From Muriicola soli (GTDB lineage: Bacteria; Bacteroidota; Bacteroidia; Flavobacteriales; Flavobacteriaceae), in the NCBI RefSeq assembly GCF_004139715.1, contig NZ_CP035544.1, forward strand, positions 1,240,001 through 1,304,000: a stretch of DNA of 64,000 nt. Reading direction: 5' to 3'. Positions 34,758-43,063 of this stretch are shown here, piece after piece (position 1 is the first letter of the stretch; every line of letters begins with the position of its first letter). The notes below the pieces were generated by a model that saw nothing but the letters and a program-made list of their open reading frames with translations, ran no database searches and was not told where the DNA came from. A program made the position numbers and the translations under genes.

Positions 34758-37312
34758 TGGACGGCGAAAAAGAACCTTTCAGGAGTCCGGGAATATCCTG
34801 GCTTTTTATTATGGCATGGCGCGATCTGCGATCCAATGCGGGAAAGTTGTTTCTTTTTATGTCTTCCATAGTGATAGGAATAGCAGCCCTGGTAGCCATT
34901 CAGTCATTTGGCAACAACCTTACAGATAGCATCTCCAATCAGTCTAAAGCTCTTATGGGGGCAGATTATGTCATCGATAGTAATCAGCCACCAAACGAGA
35001 TAGTAGAACAAATCATGGATTCCCTGGGCGGGGCAGACAGCAGAGAGATCAATTTTGCCTCCATGGCAGTTTTCCCATCGAGAAACACCAATAAATTGGT
35101 TCAGGTACTGGGAGTGGAAGGAGGATTTCCCTTCTATGGAAAACTTGAAACCAACCCCCCGTCGGCAGCAAAATCATTTCAGGAAAACGGTGCCGCTTTG
35201 GTTGATGCTACTGTTATGCTGCAGTATGGTCTAAAAGCGGGAGACAGTATAAAAGTCGGAAATATTAGTCTGCCCATAGAAGGAGCTTTGAATTCAGTAC
35301 CCGGAAGATCAGCGTTGAGCAGCAGTGTGGCCCCGGCTGTTTATATCCCCTATAAAAGAATTGAAGAAACCGGACTTCTCCAGCGAGGCAGTAGGGTGGA
35401 ATATAAATTTTATTTTCTCGCTGATACCAATCAGGATTTGGAAGCCCTTTACGAAGCCATTGATCCCCGACTTGACGATGAGGGTGCAGATCTGGATACT
35501 CATCTGGACGAAAGCAGAAGACTGGGCAGGCGTTATAATAATTTTGGAAAATTCCTGAATATTGTTGCATTTATAGCTCTGCTTTTGGGCTGTGTTGGAA
35601 TCGCCAGTGCAATTCACGTTTATATCAGAGGTAAGCTGCGTTCCATTGCAGTATTGAAATGCATGGGGGCTTCAAGGGGGCAAACATTCAAAATCTTTCT
35701 AATCCAGGTTGCAGGATTAGGTGCACTGGGAGGTTTGTTAGGAACTGCAATTGGAGTTGCGTTGCAAATGTCGGCACCTACGCTTTTAAAAGGCTACTTG
35801 CCGGTGGATGTAGACATAACGCTTTCATTCCCCGCAATTTTCCTAGGGCTCACTCTTGGGGTATTAATGTCTGTCGCTTTTGCGTTACTCCCTTTACTAA
35901 AAACCTGGTATGTCTCACCCTTATCCGTCCTTCGTATTCATGAAGGAGAGAACGCCAAGACCGGGAAAGCTCAACTCCTGGTTCTTGGAATCATTTTTAT
36001 GTGTCTCATTGCTTTTGCCCTGAATATCCTCAACAATTGGAGATACGCCTTGTTTTTTATTCTCAGCCTTTTAATCTCTTTCGCCCTGCTTTACGGTGTG
36101 GCCAAAGCACTGACATGGACAATTAAGCGATATTTTCCTGATCATCTTGGTTTTTGTTTGCGTCAAAGCCTTCTCAACCTCTTCAGGCCGCAAAATCAGA
36201 CTTCTATTCTCCTTTTGTCTACCGGGGTGGGTGCCTTTTTGATCAGTACCTTGTTTTTTTCCAAAGACATCCTACTGAGTAAAGTGGCACTCGGTGACAA
36301 TGAGAACAGCCCTAATATCATCTTGCTCGATGTGCAAAGCGATCAGGTGAAAGATGTCAATAGCACTATTACCAGCGAAGGCGTTCCGGTTCTGAACAAT
36401 ATTCCAATCGTAACCATGCGAGTTGAAGACATCAATGGCAGGCCGGTTAATGAAATCAGAAATGATACCACTTCCAACATAGGCAGATGGGTATTGAATC
36501 ATGAATTCAGGGTGACCTACAGGGATACTTTGATCGCTTCCGAAACCATCAGGGAGGGAAGCTGGGTAGGTGAAGCCGGAACTAATAAGGTGATCCCCAT
36601 TTCAGTGGCAGAAAACTTTGCGAACGACGCCAAGGTTAAAGTAGGGGATAGGGTCACTTTTAACGTGCAAGGTGTATTACTTGAGACAGAGATAGCAAGT
36701 ATAAGGGAGGTTGACTGGGGACGGATTCAACTCAATTTTTCTGTCCTGTTCCCGACTGGTGTGCTGGAAGATGCTCCTAAATTCCACGTGGTTACTACTC
36801 GTACTTCGGATAACTTGCTATCCGCTTCGCTTCAGCAAAACCTGGTTAGTCTTTACCCCAATATTTCCATTATTGATCTTCGGCAGATACTGAGTTTGCT
36901 CGAAGGTATCCTTGAAAAGATAGGCTTGGTTATAAATTTTATGGCATTCCTGAGTATCCTGACAGGGATAATTGTTTTGATAGGGGCTGTTCGGACTAGT
37001 AAATACCAAAGAATTAGAGAAAGTGTGCTACTGAGAACTTTGGGGGCACAGAATTTTCAGCTGCTAAAGATCGCTTTTTACGAATATGCATTTCTTGGAA
37101 TTCTGGGAAGTTTAACAGGAATACTGTTGTCTCTGATCGGTAGTTTTTTCCTCGCCCGGTTTGTTTTTGAAGAGCCGTTTATTCCTTCCGGAGAACCGTT
37201 TTATCTCCTCTTGCCTCTCCTTACTTTATTGGTCATTGCCATTGGGTTGCTCAATAGTCGAAGCGTTTTAAACACTCCCCCTCTTGAAGTACTTAGGTCT
37301 GCAAGTCGATAG
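34757..37312 (+). CDS. ABC transporter permease, YbbP/FtsX-MacB type
   Basis: 851 residues, two FtsX-like halves. An N-terminal helix (about 25-48) is followed by a periplasmic domain; a membrane bundle of FtsX type (NIVAFIALLLGCVGIASAIHVYIRGKL, about 270-296) contains the family motif KLRSIAVLKCMGASRGQ. More membrane segments and a second periplasmic domain precede the C-terminal FtsX bundle with RESVLLRTLGAQNFQLLKI. The length and domain order match YbbP, the long permease partner of YbbA. The start is GTG at 34757, sharing its first base with the ATPase stop. Confidence 0.9.
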   Translation: MDGEKEPFRSPGISWLFIMAWRDLRSNAGKLFLFMSSIVIGIAALVAIQSFGNNLTDSISNQSKALMGADYVIDSNQPPNEIVEQIMDSLGGADSREINFASMAVFPSRNTNKLVQVLGVEGGFPFYGKLETNPPSAAKSFQENGAALVDATVMLQYGLKAGDSIKVGNISLPIEGALNSVPGRSALSSSVAPAVYIPYKRIEETGLLQRGSRVEYKFYFLADTNQDLEALYEAIDPRLDDEGADLDTHLDESRRLGRRYNNFGKFLNIVAFIALLLGCVGIASAIHVYIRGKLRSIAVLKCMGASRGQTFKIFLIQVAGLGALGGLLGTAIGVALQMSAPTLLKGYLPVDVDITLSFPAIFLGLTLGVLMSVAFALLPLLKTWYVSPLSVLRIHEGENAKTGKAQLLVLGIIFMCLIAFALNILNNWRYALFFILSLLISFALLYGVAKALTWTIKRYFPDHLGFCLRQSLLNLFRPQNQTSILLLSTGVGAFLISTLFFSKDILLSKVALGDNENSPNIILLDVQSDQVKDVNSTITSEGVPVLNNIPIVTMRVEDINGRPVNEIRNDTTSNIGRWVLNHEFRVTYRDTLIASETIREGSWVGEAGTNKVIPISVAENFANDAKVKVGDRVTFNVQGVLLETEIASIREVDWGRIQLNFSVLFPTGVLEDAPKFHVVTTRTSDNLLSASLQQNLVSLYPNISIIDLRQILSLLEGILEKIGLVINFMAFLSILTGIIVLIGAVRTSKYQRIRESVLLRTLGAQNFQLLKIAFYEYAFLGILGSLTGILLSLIGSFFLARFVFEEPFIPSGEPFYLLLPLLTLLVIAIGLLNSRSVLNTPPLEVLRSASR

Positions 37313-37323
37313 GATTGAATAAA

Positions 37324-38436
37324 TTAAGCCATTACCTTTCGCAAGGCACTTCCGAAAGCTTTTACTTCTTCCATGGTGCCGGTACTGATCCGAGCCCATT
37401 CTGTTAAAGGAGGGAAAGGGCGGCCAATAAGAATATCGTGCTTTTGCATATCCCGGATTAATTCTCCAATTGGGACTCCAGTTTTAAAGAACACAAAATT
37501 AGTATGGGAGGGAATATAGCTCAGACCGAGACTGTCAAGCGTTTTATAAATATGGCCTTTAGCTTCTGTGTTCATCTGTAAACTGAATTTATAGAAATCA
37601 TCATCCCGCAGCGCTTCTCGTGCAGCTTCAATTGCCAGTACATTGGTATTGGCCATCACCGCCTTTTTCAATCGGTCAGCGATATCAGGTCTGGCAATTA
37701 GATAGCCGATTCGCATACCCGCCAGCCCGTAGACCTTGGAAAAGGTCTTGGATACGATCACATTCCGATCTTGTTTTACAAGTTCAACCATTGAGGGATA
37801 ATCGGGCTCCATTATAAAGTCGTAATAGGCCTCATCGCTAAAAATTACGGCCTTATCATCGTTGGAGAGACAGAAATCACGTAAGTTATCTTTATCGAGC
37901 AATGTTCCCGTGGGATTATTGGGGTTGCAAAGAAATATTAACCTGGTCTTGCTGGTGATTCGTTTGGCCATGGCTTCCAGGTCGTGTTCCATTTTCTCAT
38001 TCAGCGGAACGCGGTGAACATAAGCTCCGAAATACTCAGCGTATCTCAGAAGTGATTGAAAAGTGGGATCTGCCGCGATCACTTCACCCCCTCGTAATCC
38101 GTATAAAAGTCCGGTTGCCTTAAGTCCTTCTGTTGAACCTCCTGTGACCACTACACAATCTTTTGAAACACCTTCCTTATCGGCAATTTCCTGAACCAGT
38201 TTAGTTAAATACTGGAAGGGATATCTGCACGCGATATCAAAACTGTTTTTTATTACAGACCTAACCTGTTCTGAAGGGCCAAATGGATTCTCATTAGAAC
38301 TCAAACGAATAGGAAGGGCCAATGGTCTGGGCTGGAAGGAAGACTCCAAAGCAGATACACTAAGTCCGCCCATCAGCGTAAAGCCAGAAGTTAACCCCAT
38401 TGTTTTTAACCACTGTCTTCGATCTAGATTTTTCAT
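37324..38436 (-). CDS. Tat-exported class I/II aminotransferase, HisC-like
   Basis: 370 residues. The N-terminus NLDRRQWLKTMGLTSGFTLMGG carries a twin-arginine motif (RRQWLK) and a hydrophobic stretch, so a Tat signal peptide is likely. The rest is a PLP aminotransferase of the histidinol-phosphate type: RLSSNENPFGPS, GSTEGLKATGLL, LCNPNNPTGT, the PLP lysine in VSKTFSKVYGLAGMRIGY (about residue 232), and RPFPP near the end. Tat export of a PLP enzyme would let it fold with its cofactor before crossing the membrane. Substrate unknown. Convergent with the YbbP-type gene. Confidence 0.85.
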   Translation of the reverse strand: MKNLDRRQWLKTMGLTSGFTLMGGLSVSALESSFQPRPLALPIRLSSNENPFGPSEQVRSVIKNSFDIACRYPFQYLTKLVQEIADKEGVSKDCVVVTGGSTEGLKATGLLYGLRGGEVIAADPTFQSLLRYAEYFGAYVHRVPLNEKMEHDLEAMAKRITSKTRLIFLCNPNNPTGTLLDKDNLRDFCLSNDDKAVIFSDEAYYDFIMEPDYPSMVELVKQDRNVIVSKTFSKVYGLAGMRIGYLIARPDIADRLKKAVMANTNVLAIEAAREALRDDDFYKFSLQMNTEAKGHIYKTLDSLGLSYIPSHTNFVFFKTGVPIGELIRDMQKHDILIGRPFPPLTEWARISTGTMEEVKAFGSALRKVMA

Positions 38437-38558
38437 TGTCGCGAATTTGCAGAAGAAGATACAAATTTTCTAACCACAGAGATACACCTATGTAAAAAAG
38501 TAACCTTGTCTCAGGAACAGATTCTAACTGAGTGACTAAACTAAAAAGGGAAAATTCA

Positions 38559-38577
38559 ACCCGGGAGGATGTCGGGT
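38559..38577 (-). terminator. Weak terminator candidate after the 96-residue gene
   Basis: ACCCG (38559-38563) and CGGGT (38573-38577) form a short G+C stem with a 9-base loop, 4 bases after the stop codon of the minus-strand gene. On that strand it is followed by TGAATTTTCCCTTTTT, a loose T-rich tail. Confidence 0.35.
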
Positions 38578-38581
38578 GTAT

Positions 38582-38872
38582 TTAATAAAGCGTATTGGAG
38601 ATAAAAATGGCAATAATTAACAAGACCATTGCTGAGTTCACCACAAAGGCGATAATTTTCTTTTCATCAATTGGCTCATTGCGTCCTTTGTAGAGAATGA
38701 TGACACCTACAATTCCGAGTAAACCGGATAATACCACAGGCAGACCAAAGAGAAAACGGGAAATCACAGGGTTGGTATTGATCATAACTGCCAGGGCGGC
38801 TACGGTCAACAAAACTAATATAAGTTTGCTGAGATTGTACGATTTTAAGGTATACTTGCTTTCTTGCTGCAT
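38582..38872 (-). CDS. Small membrane protein, function unknown
   Basis: 96 residues with three hydrophobic segments (about 16-33, 38-62, 72-93): LSKLILVLLTVAALAVMI, FLFGLPVVLSGLLGIVGVIILY and IIAFVVNSAMVLLIIAIFI. The linker GRNEPIDEKK is charged. No family recognised. It stands between the Tat-type aminotransferase and the nuclease-like gene, all on the same strand. Confidence 0.6.
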   Translation of the reverse strand: MQQESKYTLKSYNLSKLILVLLTVAALAVMINTNPVISRFLFGLPVVLSGLLGIVGVIILYKGRNEPIDEKKIIAFVVNSAMVLLIIAIFISNTLY

Positions 38873-38902
38873 AGTCTTTTGTTTCAGTTTGCCCCTGAAT
38901 AT

Positions 38903-39345
38903 TTAAATGACTTTTACATTGACTTTAAGGCCCTCAATTATTCCCAGGATGCTCTCGACGGTTTCCTGTAAATAGTGTTTGATCACTACATGAGGGATAC
39001 GAATTGTGGTAAAACCATTTTTAAATGAGTGCATGGTTTCTTCGAGATTGTTCATGGCCTGCTCATGCGTGAGCATTTGATATTCAGTATCAATCTGGAT
39101 GTTGAGTTTCACCCTTGAAATTGCGATATCTACTGATTTTTTACCATCCCACCATTCCAGCATGGGGTAAACCCCGACACCTTTTAAGGCGTAATAAAGT
39201 TGGATAGCCGCCAGGGAGTATCGTTTGATTTTATCAGTCTGTCAATCCGGGTTTTGTGTTTGCCACATAGTTCTACACCGTAGATTTCCATGGAGCTTTT
39301 ATGATCGAGATAACTGAGTTCTTTGTTACATTCTAAACAGGTCAT
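38903..39345 (-). CDS. Zinc-ribbon plus DUF559-like nuclease-fold protein, frameshifted
   Basis: After repair about 147 residues. ATG 39345 begins MTCLECNKELSYLDH, with CxxC and a later CGKH, a likely zinc ribbon. The TTT at 39224-39226 should be TTTT; then LIKSKRYSLAAIQLYYALKG joins the open frame below. The C-terminal part has KSVDIAISRVKLNIQID (about 75-92), HEQAMNNLEETMHSF and GFTTIRIPHVVIKHYLQETVESI. That is the pattern of DUF559/Vsr-like PD-(D/E)xK nucleases (acidic residue, strand, acidic residue, then a late Gly-Phe...Arg-Ile). A standard E-x-K is not evident, so activity is uncertain. Three GATGAAC-type repeats lie upstream. Confidence 0.6.
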
Positions 39346-39411
39346 GCAGGTGGTTCAAAAATGATTTGGGTTTATTATAACCTGAAGAATTAAGGTTTAT
39401 TTTGCAGTATC

Positions 39412-39458
39412 GATGAACGGCAGCTGGATTTTAGATGAACTGCATTTTTTAGACGAAC
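39412..39458 (-). promoter_or_regulatory. Three tandem GTTC repeats, LytTR-like operator
   Basis: GATGAAC at 39412-39418, GATGAAC at 39434-39440 and GACGAAC at 39452-39458 (offsets 22 and 18). On the minus strand they read GCCGTTCAT, GCAGTTCAT and GTAGTTCGT, which resemble LytTR half-sites. They lie 67 bases before the nuclease-like ATG (minus) and about 100 bases before the transporter GTG (plus). The orientation matches the repeats at 31268-31341 relative to a minus-strand gene. Confidence 0.4.
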
Positions 39459-39560
39459 TACACTTTTTTTAACATTTGATTTGATCTTTTTTAGATCGAT
39501 AGGCTCTCAAATTGGGTTAAGTTTTAACTTTAATGTACATTTCCTGCCAAATCAACTTTT

Positions 39561-40748
39561 GTGTTTAAAAAAATTGGTCCGGGTTTCCTGATTGCAGCTG
39601 CTTTTGTAGGCCCGGGTACCATTACTGCCTGTACTCTGGCGGGTGTCGACTTTGGTTTTGCCCTCTTATGGGCGATGCTCCTTTCTATTACCACCACCGT
39701 TGTATTCCAGGAAATGGCCGCCAGGGTAGGTGTCATAACCCAGCATGGTTTGGCGGCAAGCATCAGAGAAGAGTTGAGCATTCCATGGATACGGGCATTG
39801 GTCCTCGGGATCATTTTAAGTGCGATTGTTATCGGCAATGCGGCCTATGAAGCTGGAAATATCGGAGGAGCAGTGTTGGGCTTGGAAGCCCTTCTTGGTG
39901 GTGAACCTTCGAATTGGTATTCCTGGTTGATTGGTGGTTGTGCCTTTGTTCTGTTATTCGCAGGATCCTATAAGTCCCTCGAAAAAATATTTATCGCCCT
40001 TGTGATGCTAATGAGCATTTCATTTATTCTCGCGGCCATCCTGACCAAACCGGAAATATGGACCGTCCTAAAAGGCTTGTTTGTTCCCTCACTTCCTGAC
40101 GGCAGCTTGCTCACGGTTGTAGCACTAATTGGTACAACAGTTGTTCCTTACAATTTGTTCCTGCACGCATCCCTGGTAAGTGAGAAGTGGAATTCAACGG
40201 AAGACCTAAAGGCGATCAGATGGGATACCATCCTTTCTATTGGTCTGGGCGGATTAATTTCTATGGCGATTGTAATTGCTGCAGCGGCAAGCGGACTTAA
40301 GGAGGTAAGCTCAGGCCTTGATCTGGCCAAGGGCCTGGAACCCCTTTATGGGACTTCCTCAAAGTACTTTTTGGGAGTAGGATTATTCGCTGCTGGTATT
40401 ACTTCCGCAATAACTGCCCCACTGGCTGCTGCCTATGTAACAGCGAACTGCTTTAAATGGAAAAGTAATCTGAACTCCTGGCGCTTCCGGGCCGTTTGGG
40501 CATCCGTTTTATTGGCAGGGGTTTTGTTTCAGTCGTTTAATCTCAAGCCTATTGAAATCATTAAATTCGCGCAAGTGGCAAATGGCCTGTTGCTTCCTGT
40601 AATTTGTATTTTTCTGTTGTGGATCGTAAACAAGTCTTCACTGATGGGCAACTTTAAAAACAAAAGATGGCAGAATATCCTCGGACTGATCTTCTTATTG
40701 CTGATTATTTCCCTGGGAGTTAAAAGTATCTGGTCTGTAATAAATTGA
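39561..40748 (+). CDS. NRAMP-fold transporter in a 5-oxoprolinase operon, metal-ligand motifs altered
   Basis: 395 residues, ten or more hydrophobic segments. The opening KKIGPGFLIAAAFVGPGTIT aligns with the NRAMP TM1 region, but the DPGN metal motif reads GPGT. The TM6 motif MPHN reads VPYN in GTTVVPYNLFLHASL. The rest (FQEMAARVGVITQHGLA; ALIGTTVVPYN) is family-typical. In NRAMP transporters the Asp, Asn and Met of these motifs bind the metal; all three are replaced here. It is the first gene of an operon with pxpABC (the pxpA ATG is 2 bases after its stop). A similar NRAMP homologue (YcsG) stands in the B. subtilis pxp locus. Transport of 5-oxoproline is inferred, not shown. The start is GTG at 39561. 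Confidence 0.88.
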   Translation: MFKKIGPGFLIAAAFVGPGTITACTLAGVDFGFALLWAMLLSITTTVVFQEMAARVGVITQHGLAASIREELSIPWIRALVLGIILSAIVIGNAAYEAGNIGGAVLGLEALLGGEPSNWYSWLIGGCAFVLLFAGSYKSLEKIFIALVMLMSISFILAAILTKPEIWTVLKGLFVPSLPDGSLLTVVALIGTTVVPYNLFLHASLVSEKWNSTEDLKAIRWDTILSIGLGGLISMAIVIAAAASGLKEVSSGLDLAKGLEPLYGTSSKYFLGVGLFAAGITSAITAPLAAAYVTANCFKWKSNLNSWRFRAVWASVLLAGVLFQSFNLKPIEIIKFAQVANGLLLPVICIFLLWIVNKSSLMGNFKNKRWQNILGLIFLLLIISLGVKSIWSVIN

Positions 40749-40750
40749 GG

Positions 40751-41494
40751 ATGAAAAACCGGGAAATAGACATCAATTGCGATGTAGGAGAAGGGCTTGG
40801 GAATGAAGCAAAACTCTTTCCTTATATCTCTTCTTGTAACCTCGCCTGCGGAGGTCACGCCGGGGATAAAAAAATCATTGCCGAAGTGATTGCACTTGCA
40901 CATATGCACCAGGTAAGGGTAGGGGCACACCCCTCGTATCCGGACAAAGCAAATTTTGGCCGTAAAAGCATGGAGATGAGTCCTGTTGATTTTGAGAACA
41001 GTATTATTTCTCAGATTAAATTAGTTGAAGAAAATCTTTTAGAACAGAAGGGGTCCCTTTCACACATCAAAGCACATGGAGCACTGTATAATGACCTTGC
41101 CAAAGATCGTCAGTTGGCAATACAATACCTAAAGATCCTCCAACCTTATAAGACGCGTCTTGCACTTTTTCTTCCTTTTGGTTCCGTGCTGGCAGAAGAA
41201 GCTGATAAGTCGGGATGGCGTTGTAAATACGAAGCATTTGGTGATCGCAATTATAATGATGACCTATCGCTGGTCTCTCGTACTTCAGGAAAGGCATTGA
41301 TTATTGCACCTGAAAACGTCCTGGAACACTTACTTTTAATGATTACCAAATCCACAGTTAAAACTGTTTCCGGTAATCTGGTTCCTATCAAAGCAGATAC
41401 CTATTGTATTCATGGGGATACTAGTAGTGCATATGAAATATTAACGTATCTTTCCGTACAATTTCCTAAGCATAATATTCATTTAAAGAAATGA
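40751..41494 (+). CDS. pxpA: 5-oxoprolinase subunit A (LamB/YcsF family)
   Basis: 247 residues. DINCDVGEGLGNE at the N-terminus, NLACGGHAGDKK, GAHPSYPDKANFGRKSM and KAHGALYNDLA are the LamB/YcsF signatures. PxpA forms the ATP-dependent 5-oxoprolinase with PxpB and PxpC, opening 5-oxoproline (pyroglutamate) to glutamate. ATG 40751 was chosen over a TTG at 40745 since it starts KNREIDINCDVGEG. The 3' end overlaps pxpB by 4 bases. Confidence 0.95.
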   Translation: MKNREIDINCDVGEGLGNEAKLFPYISSCNLACGGHAGDKKIIAEVIALAHMHQVRVGAHPSYPDKANFGRKSMEMSPVDFENSIISQIKLVEENLLEQKGSLSHIKAHGALYNDLAKDRQLAIQYLKILQPYKTRLALFLPFGSVLAEEADKSGWRCKYEAFGDRNYNDDLSLVSRTSGKALIIAPENVLEHLLLMITKSTVKTVSGNLVPIKADTYCIHGDTSSAYEILTYLSVQFPKHNIHLKK

Positions 41495-42228
41495 ATTCTT
41501 ACGCCATCCATATTAAACCTTTTGGTGATTCCGCCGTTTTGGTAGAATGGCCAAAGGAGATTAAACGGAATATTCTGGATGACATCCTGTCTTTTAAAGA
41601 TTTTGTCAGAAGCAATGGATATGACGAGGCTCATTGGGAATTGGTTGCTGCCTACAATTCTCTTGCCCTGATCAACAATAAAAGTAAGATCGATTTTAAA
41701 AAGATATCGGCCCACCTTTACAATTTGTATCCCTTGAGAAAGGAAAGAGTAGACCAAAAATTCCGATTGTGGAAATTGCCGGTATGTTATGATGCCGAAT
41801 TTGGAATAGACCTGGAGGAAGTGAGTCAGCAAACGGGCAAGACTGTAGAACAGATCATCACTTTACACACTTCTGCTACGTACACGGTTTATGGCATTGG
41901 CTTTTTACCGGGCTTTCTCTATTTAGGCGGTGTCCCAAAAGATCTGGAAACACCCAGGAGGGCCACCCCACGGCTTCATGTAAAAAAGGGATCAGTTGGG
42001 TTAGCCCGGAAACAAACCGGAATTTATCCTCAGGATTGTCCCGGGGGTTGGAATATCATAGGCAATTGTCCTATCCCAATTTTTGATGCCGAAAAAGAAA
42101 ATCCATGTTTTATCAGTGTAGGAGATACGGTAAGTTTTTATTCCATAACCCGTGCACAGTTCGATTTACATACCATTCAGGCCGAGGTTGGACTCGATCT
42201 ATTAATTAAAGAATCAAATAGTGCTTAA
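41491..42228 (+). CDS. pxpB: 5-oxoprolinase subunit B (KipI family)
   Basis: 245 residues. N-terminal IKPFGDSAVLVEWP, central TVYGIGFLPGFLYLGGVP and the C-terminal KKGSVGLARKQTGIYPQDCPGGWNIIG are KipI/PxpB hallmarks. It is the second subunit of the 5-oxoprolinase and in B. subtilis its homologue KipI also inhibits the sporulation kinase KinA, which has no counterpart here. It overlaps both pxpA (4 bases) and pxpC (8 bases), so the set is translationally coupled. Confidence 0.94.
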   Translation: MNSYAIHIKPFGDSAVLVEWPKEIKRNILDDILSFKDFVRSNGYDEAHWELVAAYNSLALINNKSKIDFKKISAHLYNLYPLRKERVDQKFRLWKLPVCYDAEFGIDLEEVSQQTGKTVEQIITLHTSATYTVYGIGFLPGFLYLGGVPKDLETPRRATPRLHVKKGSVGLARKQTGIYPQDCPGGWNIIGNCPIPIFDAEKENPCFISVGDTVSFYSITRAQFDLHTIQAEVGLDLLIKESNSA

Positions 42229-43063
42229 GGTAAAAAAGAGCGGATTTTTCACGTCCATTCAGGATAACGGCCGATATGGTTTCCGACATCTTGGTGTTCC
42301 CGTATCTGGTGCTATGGACAAGGCTTCAGCAAAACTGGCTAATGCCATGCTTGAGAATGAAGAAGATACTGCAGTACTTGAGATTACAATGTCCGGGCCC
42401 ATTTTAGAATTCACAAAAGATACCTGGGTCGCCATTACAGGCGCTCATTTCTCTCCCCAGTTAAATGGGGTGGATATAGACAACCACAGCACCTTCAGGG
42501 TTGTGGCCGGGGATCAACTAACTTTTGGGGGCCATGTAGACGGTTTGCGTGCTTACATCGCAGTAAAAGGAGGTTTTAAAACGGCAAAAGTATTGAACAG
42601 TAGATCATTTTATCTGCCGCTTACTGAAAAAGATCACCTATTGGCCGGGATGGAAGTTCCCTATGATGAAACCTTGAGTTTTGAACCTAAAATAATAAAT
42701 GTAATTCCCGAAGAAATAGAAAGAATTCTGACACTAAGGTCTAGTCCGGCACCTGAATTTGATCTGTTGAATGATGAACAAAAAGAACTCTTATTCAATC
42801 AGCCTTTTACCATAGCCAAGGAGAATAACAGAATGGCGTATCAATTGCAGGAATTGGTTGGCGAACATCAGAATGCCATGCTCACTTCTGCCACTTTACC
42901 CGGCACCGTACAATTGACGCCTGGTGGTAAATTGATCATCCTGATGCGGGACGGGCAAACTACAGGGGGGTATCCACGAATTTTACAACTCTCCGAAGAG
43001 TCCATTAATTATCTTGCTCAAAGAGCTTATGGAGATAAAGTTCAATTCAAACTTGAGGCCTAA
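42221..43063 (+). CDS. pxpC: 5-oxoprolinase subunit C (KipA family)
   Basis: 280 residues. GFFTSIQDNGRYGFRHLGVPVSGAMDKASAKLAN at the start (here abbreviated to key blocks SIQDNGRYGFRHLG and PVSGAMDKA), VAITGAHFSP, GLRAYIAVKGGF and GTVQLTPGGKLIILMRDGQT are PxpC/KipA signatures. It completes the PxpABC 5-oxoprolinase. Start GTG at 42221. The stop overlaps the convergent nitroreductase stop by 4 bases. Confidence 0.94.
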   Translation: MLKVKKSGFFTSIQDNGRYGFRHLGVPVSGAMDKASAKLANAMLENEEDTAVLEITMSGPILEFTKDTWVAITGAHFSPQLNGVDIDNHSTFRVVAGDQLTFGGHVDGLRAYIAVKGGFKTAKVLNSRSFYLPLTEKDHLLAGMEVPYDETLSFEPKIINVIPEEIERILTLRSSPAPEFDLLNDEQKELLFNQPFTIAKENNRMAYQLQELVGEHQNAMLTSATLPGTVQLTPGGKLIILMRDGQTTGGYPRILQLSEESINYLAQRAYGDKVQFKLEA

